The notes under the pieces: generated by a model
The model's input: only the letters and a program-made list of their open reading frames with translations
Told to the model about the DNA's origin: nothing
Databases searched by the model: none
Shown here: positions 61,812 through 64,000 of the stretch, in pieces
Layout of the letters: each line of letters starts with the position of its first letter
How positions within the stretch are numbered: position 1 is the first letter of the stretch
Translations under genes and position numbers: made by a program
Origin: Veillonellaceae bacterium SB90
GTDB lineage: Bacteria > Bacillota > Negativicutes > Selenomonadales > Selenomonadaceae
Reading direction: 5' to 3'
Assembly (NCBI GenBank): GCA_902364065.1
Contig: CABJCJ010000010.1
Location: 14,873 to 78,872, forward strand
Length of the DNA: 64,000 nucleotides

Positions 61812-62459
61812 ATGAAAATCATCGCAGGCCTTGGCAATCCGGGAACGGAGTATGCCAGGACGAAACACAATGTGGGCTTTATGTTTGTCGACGCGCTGGC
61901 GGAGGCACTGGGCGTCTCCGCCTCGGAATGGCAGGCGAAGTTCGATGCGCTCGTCGCTCCTGCCCGCATCGGCACGCAGAAGGTGCTGCTCGTCAAACCG
62001 CAGACGTACATGAATGAGAGTGGCCGCGCCATCGGACCGCTGCTCTCCTGGTACAAGCTCGAGCCGGAGGATCTCATCGTCGTGCACGACGATATGGATA
62101 TACCCGTGGGCACCATCCGCATCCGCAAGAAGGGCAGTGCGGGCGGTCACAACGGCATCAAGTCCATTCTCGCGCATGTCGGGGACGAGCATTTCGCGCG
62201 CGTGCGCATCGGCATCGGCCGGCCGCTGCCGGGCTGGACGGTCGTCAATCACGTGCTGGCACCATTTTCTGACGAAGGGCAGCAGAAGATCGAGGATGCA
62301 ATCAAGTACCTGGAACCCGCAGTGGAATGCATCGTGACGGATGATGTCGATGTGGCGATGAACCGTTACAATCCCAAGAAGCAGAAGAAAAAGAAGGCAA
62401 AGCAGGAAACGGCAGAGCCCGTTTCAGCAGGACAGAAGGAGCTTATAACTGTTAAATAA
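61812..62459 (+). CDS. pth: Peptidyl-tRNA hydrolase
   Basis: 215 residues. KIIAGLGNPGTEYARTKHNVGF (catalytic His20) is canonical, with KPQTYMNESG, VVHDDMDIPVG and GSAGGHNGIKS further on. It frees tRNA from stalled peptidyl-tRNA. The last about 30 residues (KKQKKKKAKQETAEP...) are a basic extension beyond the usual 185-195 residues. TTG-like extended -10 (TGGTACAAT at 61758-61766) precedes it. No terminator is seen, and an IS4-type element lies right downstream. Confidence 0.95.
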   Translation: MKIIAGLGNPGTEYARTKHNVGFMFVDALAEALGVSASEWQAKFDALVAPARIGTQKVLLVKPQTYMNESGRAIGPLLSWYKLEPEDLIVVHDDMDIPVGTIRIRKKGSAGGHNGIKSILAHVGDEHFARVRIGIGRPLPGWTVVNHVLAPFSDEGQQKIEDAIKYLEPAVECIVTDDVDVAMNRYNPKKQKKKKAKQETAEPVSAGQKELITVK

Positions 62460-62500
62460 AATATAGAACTCAAACTTCGCACACCTGAATCCCTCATAAG

Positions 62501-63986
62501 ATAAGGCCCCATCAGGTTTGCAGACATCTATCAATATCGCATCATGCACACTGTATTAGGCATCTTCCCCAGAAATCGGGCAGTTTTGCCAGGAACAGAT
62601 TGAGCAACTTCTTAAGCTGCTTTTCGTCAAGAATATTGGCTTCCTTGGCGCAATTTATCAGAAGTTCCAGCAACAAACTCAATGCGTCCAGATAGCGCAA
62701 ATCTTCCAGTTCATCTATCGTCAGAAAAAACAATTCGCCAATGCTTCGTTTGTCTACTTGGCGGCGCTGTTCCAGCGCGAGCATCATATAGCGTGCGAAG
62801 ACAATAGAAGTATGCGCCGTCAGGGCATCATACGAAATCGAGCGCGTTTCTTTTCCCAGTTTCAGGTAGGATTTGCACATCTTGAAGAAGACTTCAATGC
62901 TCCAGCGTTTACCATAGATCTGGATGACATCCTTTTCTGACAGGGTGAGATCCGTCGTAACCAGGACGAGATAATCGCCCTTCTTAGAGGCATTACGGAC
63001 GAAGACCAGCCTTACGGGCAAGTGCTTGCCATCCTTGACGGCTTCAGCCCGGACGGAGAGCAGGTAAGTGGAGCGCCCCGGACGTTTCTTCTGATTCCGG
63101 TAAATCATCTTGACATCCTGCATGCGCCCTTGAAAAAAGAAGCGGAGTTTCTCGCTTTTCTTGACACGGGCGATGACATCATAGCCGAGCTCGTGAATCT
63201 GGTGCAGGGATGCCGGTGAGCAGAACCAGGAATCGAACAGGACGTGCTGCGCAGGAACCTGCGCGGCCTTTGCTTCCTTCAGCAATTCGAGGACGACCTC
63301 CGGGGCCTTGCGCTGTGCCAGTTTCCGCTGCTTGCCACCATTGCTGCGCGGGTCGATGTCCGCTGACGCACCTTGCAATTGCTGTCGCTTTGATGCAGAT
63401 GAAAGCAAGCAGTGGCTGAGTGGCAGAAACGTATTCCCATCGCTCCAGCCGAGCGTGAGCATGCGGAAGCCTTTCACGTACGTGCCACTGACATGGTCGT
63501 AGACGCGTGCCAGCAATTCCACTTTCTTGGAGCGGTTGCGGCTGAACACCGAATCGTCAATGATGAGGACATTCCTCCTGGATTCGCTCGTCAGCGGTGC
63601 AATAACCTTCTGGATGATGGCCGTGCTCAGGAGCAGCGTGAACTTGCGCCAATGGATGGTACAGGAGTTCAGAAAGCGGTAGAAGGTGTCCTGCTCAAAG
63701 GGGATGGATTCCGGAGCATCCTTCTTCTGCTGGTAGAAGGACCGATGATGAAAGGCTGCTTCAAATGCGACCAGAAAGATGGACAGTACCTTGAAGCCAC
63801 GCAGCTTATATGCATTACAACTGCGAAGGATTTGCCCGACATGGAATTCCGCAAAGAATTTCAGGATCTGAGAAGAAACTGGTTCACAGGAGCGATGATG
63901 ATGTGCTACAATATTCATGGCATAAGCCCTCCGTTTGTGTTGTGGATTTTTCGTCACTTTCATTATACAAAACGGAAATGGCTTAT
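62501..63986 (-). mobile_element. IS4-family insertion sequence (ends tentative)
   Basis: A single transposase gene filling about 1.5 kb. Imperfect terminal similarity is seen between ATAAGGCCCCATCAGGTTTGCA (62501-62522) and the reverse complement of 63966-63986 (ATAAGCCATTTCCGTTTTGTA), which could be the terminal inverted repeats. No target-site duplication is convincing, and the right end is close to the window edge, so the borders are provisional. Confidence 0.5.
62542..63918 (-). CDS. IS4-family transposase
   Basis: 458 residues from ATG 63918 with GGAGGG eight bases upstream. DDE residues are D121 or D122 in LIIDDSVFSR, D229 in VLFDSWFCSP and E342 in the YREK motif YGKRWSIEVFFKMCK (Y335, R338, E342, K349). 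The frame is intact from start to stop, so the element could be active. Codon use is less GC-rich than the flanking genes, as expected for a mobile element. Confidence 0.93.
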   Translation of the reverse strand: MNIVAHHHRSCEPVSSQILKFFAEFHVGQILRSCNAYKLRGFKVLSIFLVAFEAAFHHRSFYQQKKDAPESIPFEQDTFYRFLNSCTIHWRKFTLLLSTAIIQKVIAPLTSESRRNVLIIDDSVFSRNRSKKVELLARVYDHVSGTYVKGFRMLTLGWSDGNTFLPLSHCLLSSASKRQQLQGASADIDPRSNGGKQRKLAQRKAPEVVLELLKEAKAAQVPAQHVLFDSWFCSPASLHQIHELGYDVIARVKKSEKLRFFFQGRMQDVKMIYRNQKKRPGRSTYLLSVRAEAVKDGKHLPVRLVFVRNASKKGDYLVLVTTDLTLSEKDVIQIYGKRWSIEVFFKMCKSYLKLGKETRSISYDALTAHTSIVFARYMMLALEQRRQVDKRSIGELFFLTIDELEDLRYLDALSLLLELLINCAKEANILDEKQLKKLLNLFLAKLPDFWGRCLIQCA

Positions 63987-64000
63987 GCTATTTTTATTTG

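Overview
The window looks like a chromosomal segment of a diderm, anaerobic Firmicute, most likely Negativicutes (Selenomonas/Mitsuokella-like); the species cannot be fixed from the sequence alone. Firmicute traits are the CIRCE/HrcA heat-shock operator, a glmS ribozyme, two T-box leaders, single-chain clostridial-type PurL, YitT and many strong Shine-Dalgarno sites. Outer-membrane traits are an EptA-like phosphoethanolamine transferase and secreted enzymes without lipobox or wall anchors. Desulfoferrodoxin and cytochrome bd suggest an anaerobe that meets oxygen. Coding DNA is GC-rich, and this produces very long antisense shadow ORFs that are not annotated.

Layout. 1-6.2 kb: groES-groEL, ribozyme-controlled glmS, a HAD phosphatase and divergent bioB. 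6.3-10.2 kb: a tightly overlapped phoH-ybeY-era-DUF502-recO operon. 10.2-12.4 kb, minus strand: a DUF554 membrane protein, a SpeD-like protein whose pyruvoyl-forming serine is replaced by glycine, and lgt. 12.5-19.3 kb: T-box/ileS, a CsoR-family repressor, an acyl-CoA thioesterase and T-box/leuA. 19.3-19.7 kb: a dispersed GC-rich repeat, seen again as a 132-bp tandem array at 37.6-37.9 kb. 20.5-26.1 kb: a translationally coupled jetA-jetB-jetC (MksF-MksE-MksB, Wadjet-type SMC) operon that ends at a terminator with no jetD nuclease gene.

26.2-37.5 kb: an oligo-1,6-glucosidase, a class C acid phosphatase, tRNA-Arg(CCG), an Lrp regulator with an aminotransferase, purL, an orphan DhaM, a DUF2156 protein and desulfoferrodoxin. 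38-42 kb: an operon of alpha/beta hydrolase, dtd, M29 aminopeptidase, a secreted protein and YitT. 42.4-48.2 kb: a MATE pump with a MerR regulator, an M15-like secreted protein, a TPR protein and the EptA-like enzyme. 48.2-53.9 kb, minus strand: cydABDC. 54.1-62.5 kb: a multi-cluster ferredoxin, ispE, a GntR regulator, glmU, prs, a Crp/Fnr regulator, trxA, uppP and pth. The window ends in an IS4-family insertion sequence.

Most of the window is housekeeping. Cell-envelope precursor supply recurs: glmS and glmU make UDP-GlcNAc, ispE makes isoprenoids, uppP recycles undecaprenyl phosphate, and lgt matures lipoproteins. The least ordinary parts are the JetABC operon without JetD, the serine-less SpeD homologue and the dispersed repeat family.
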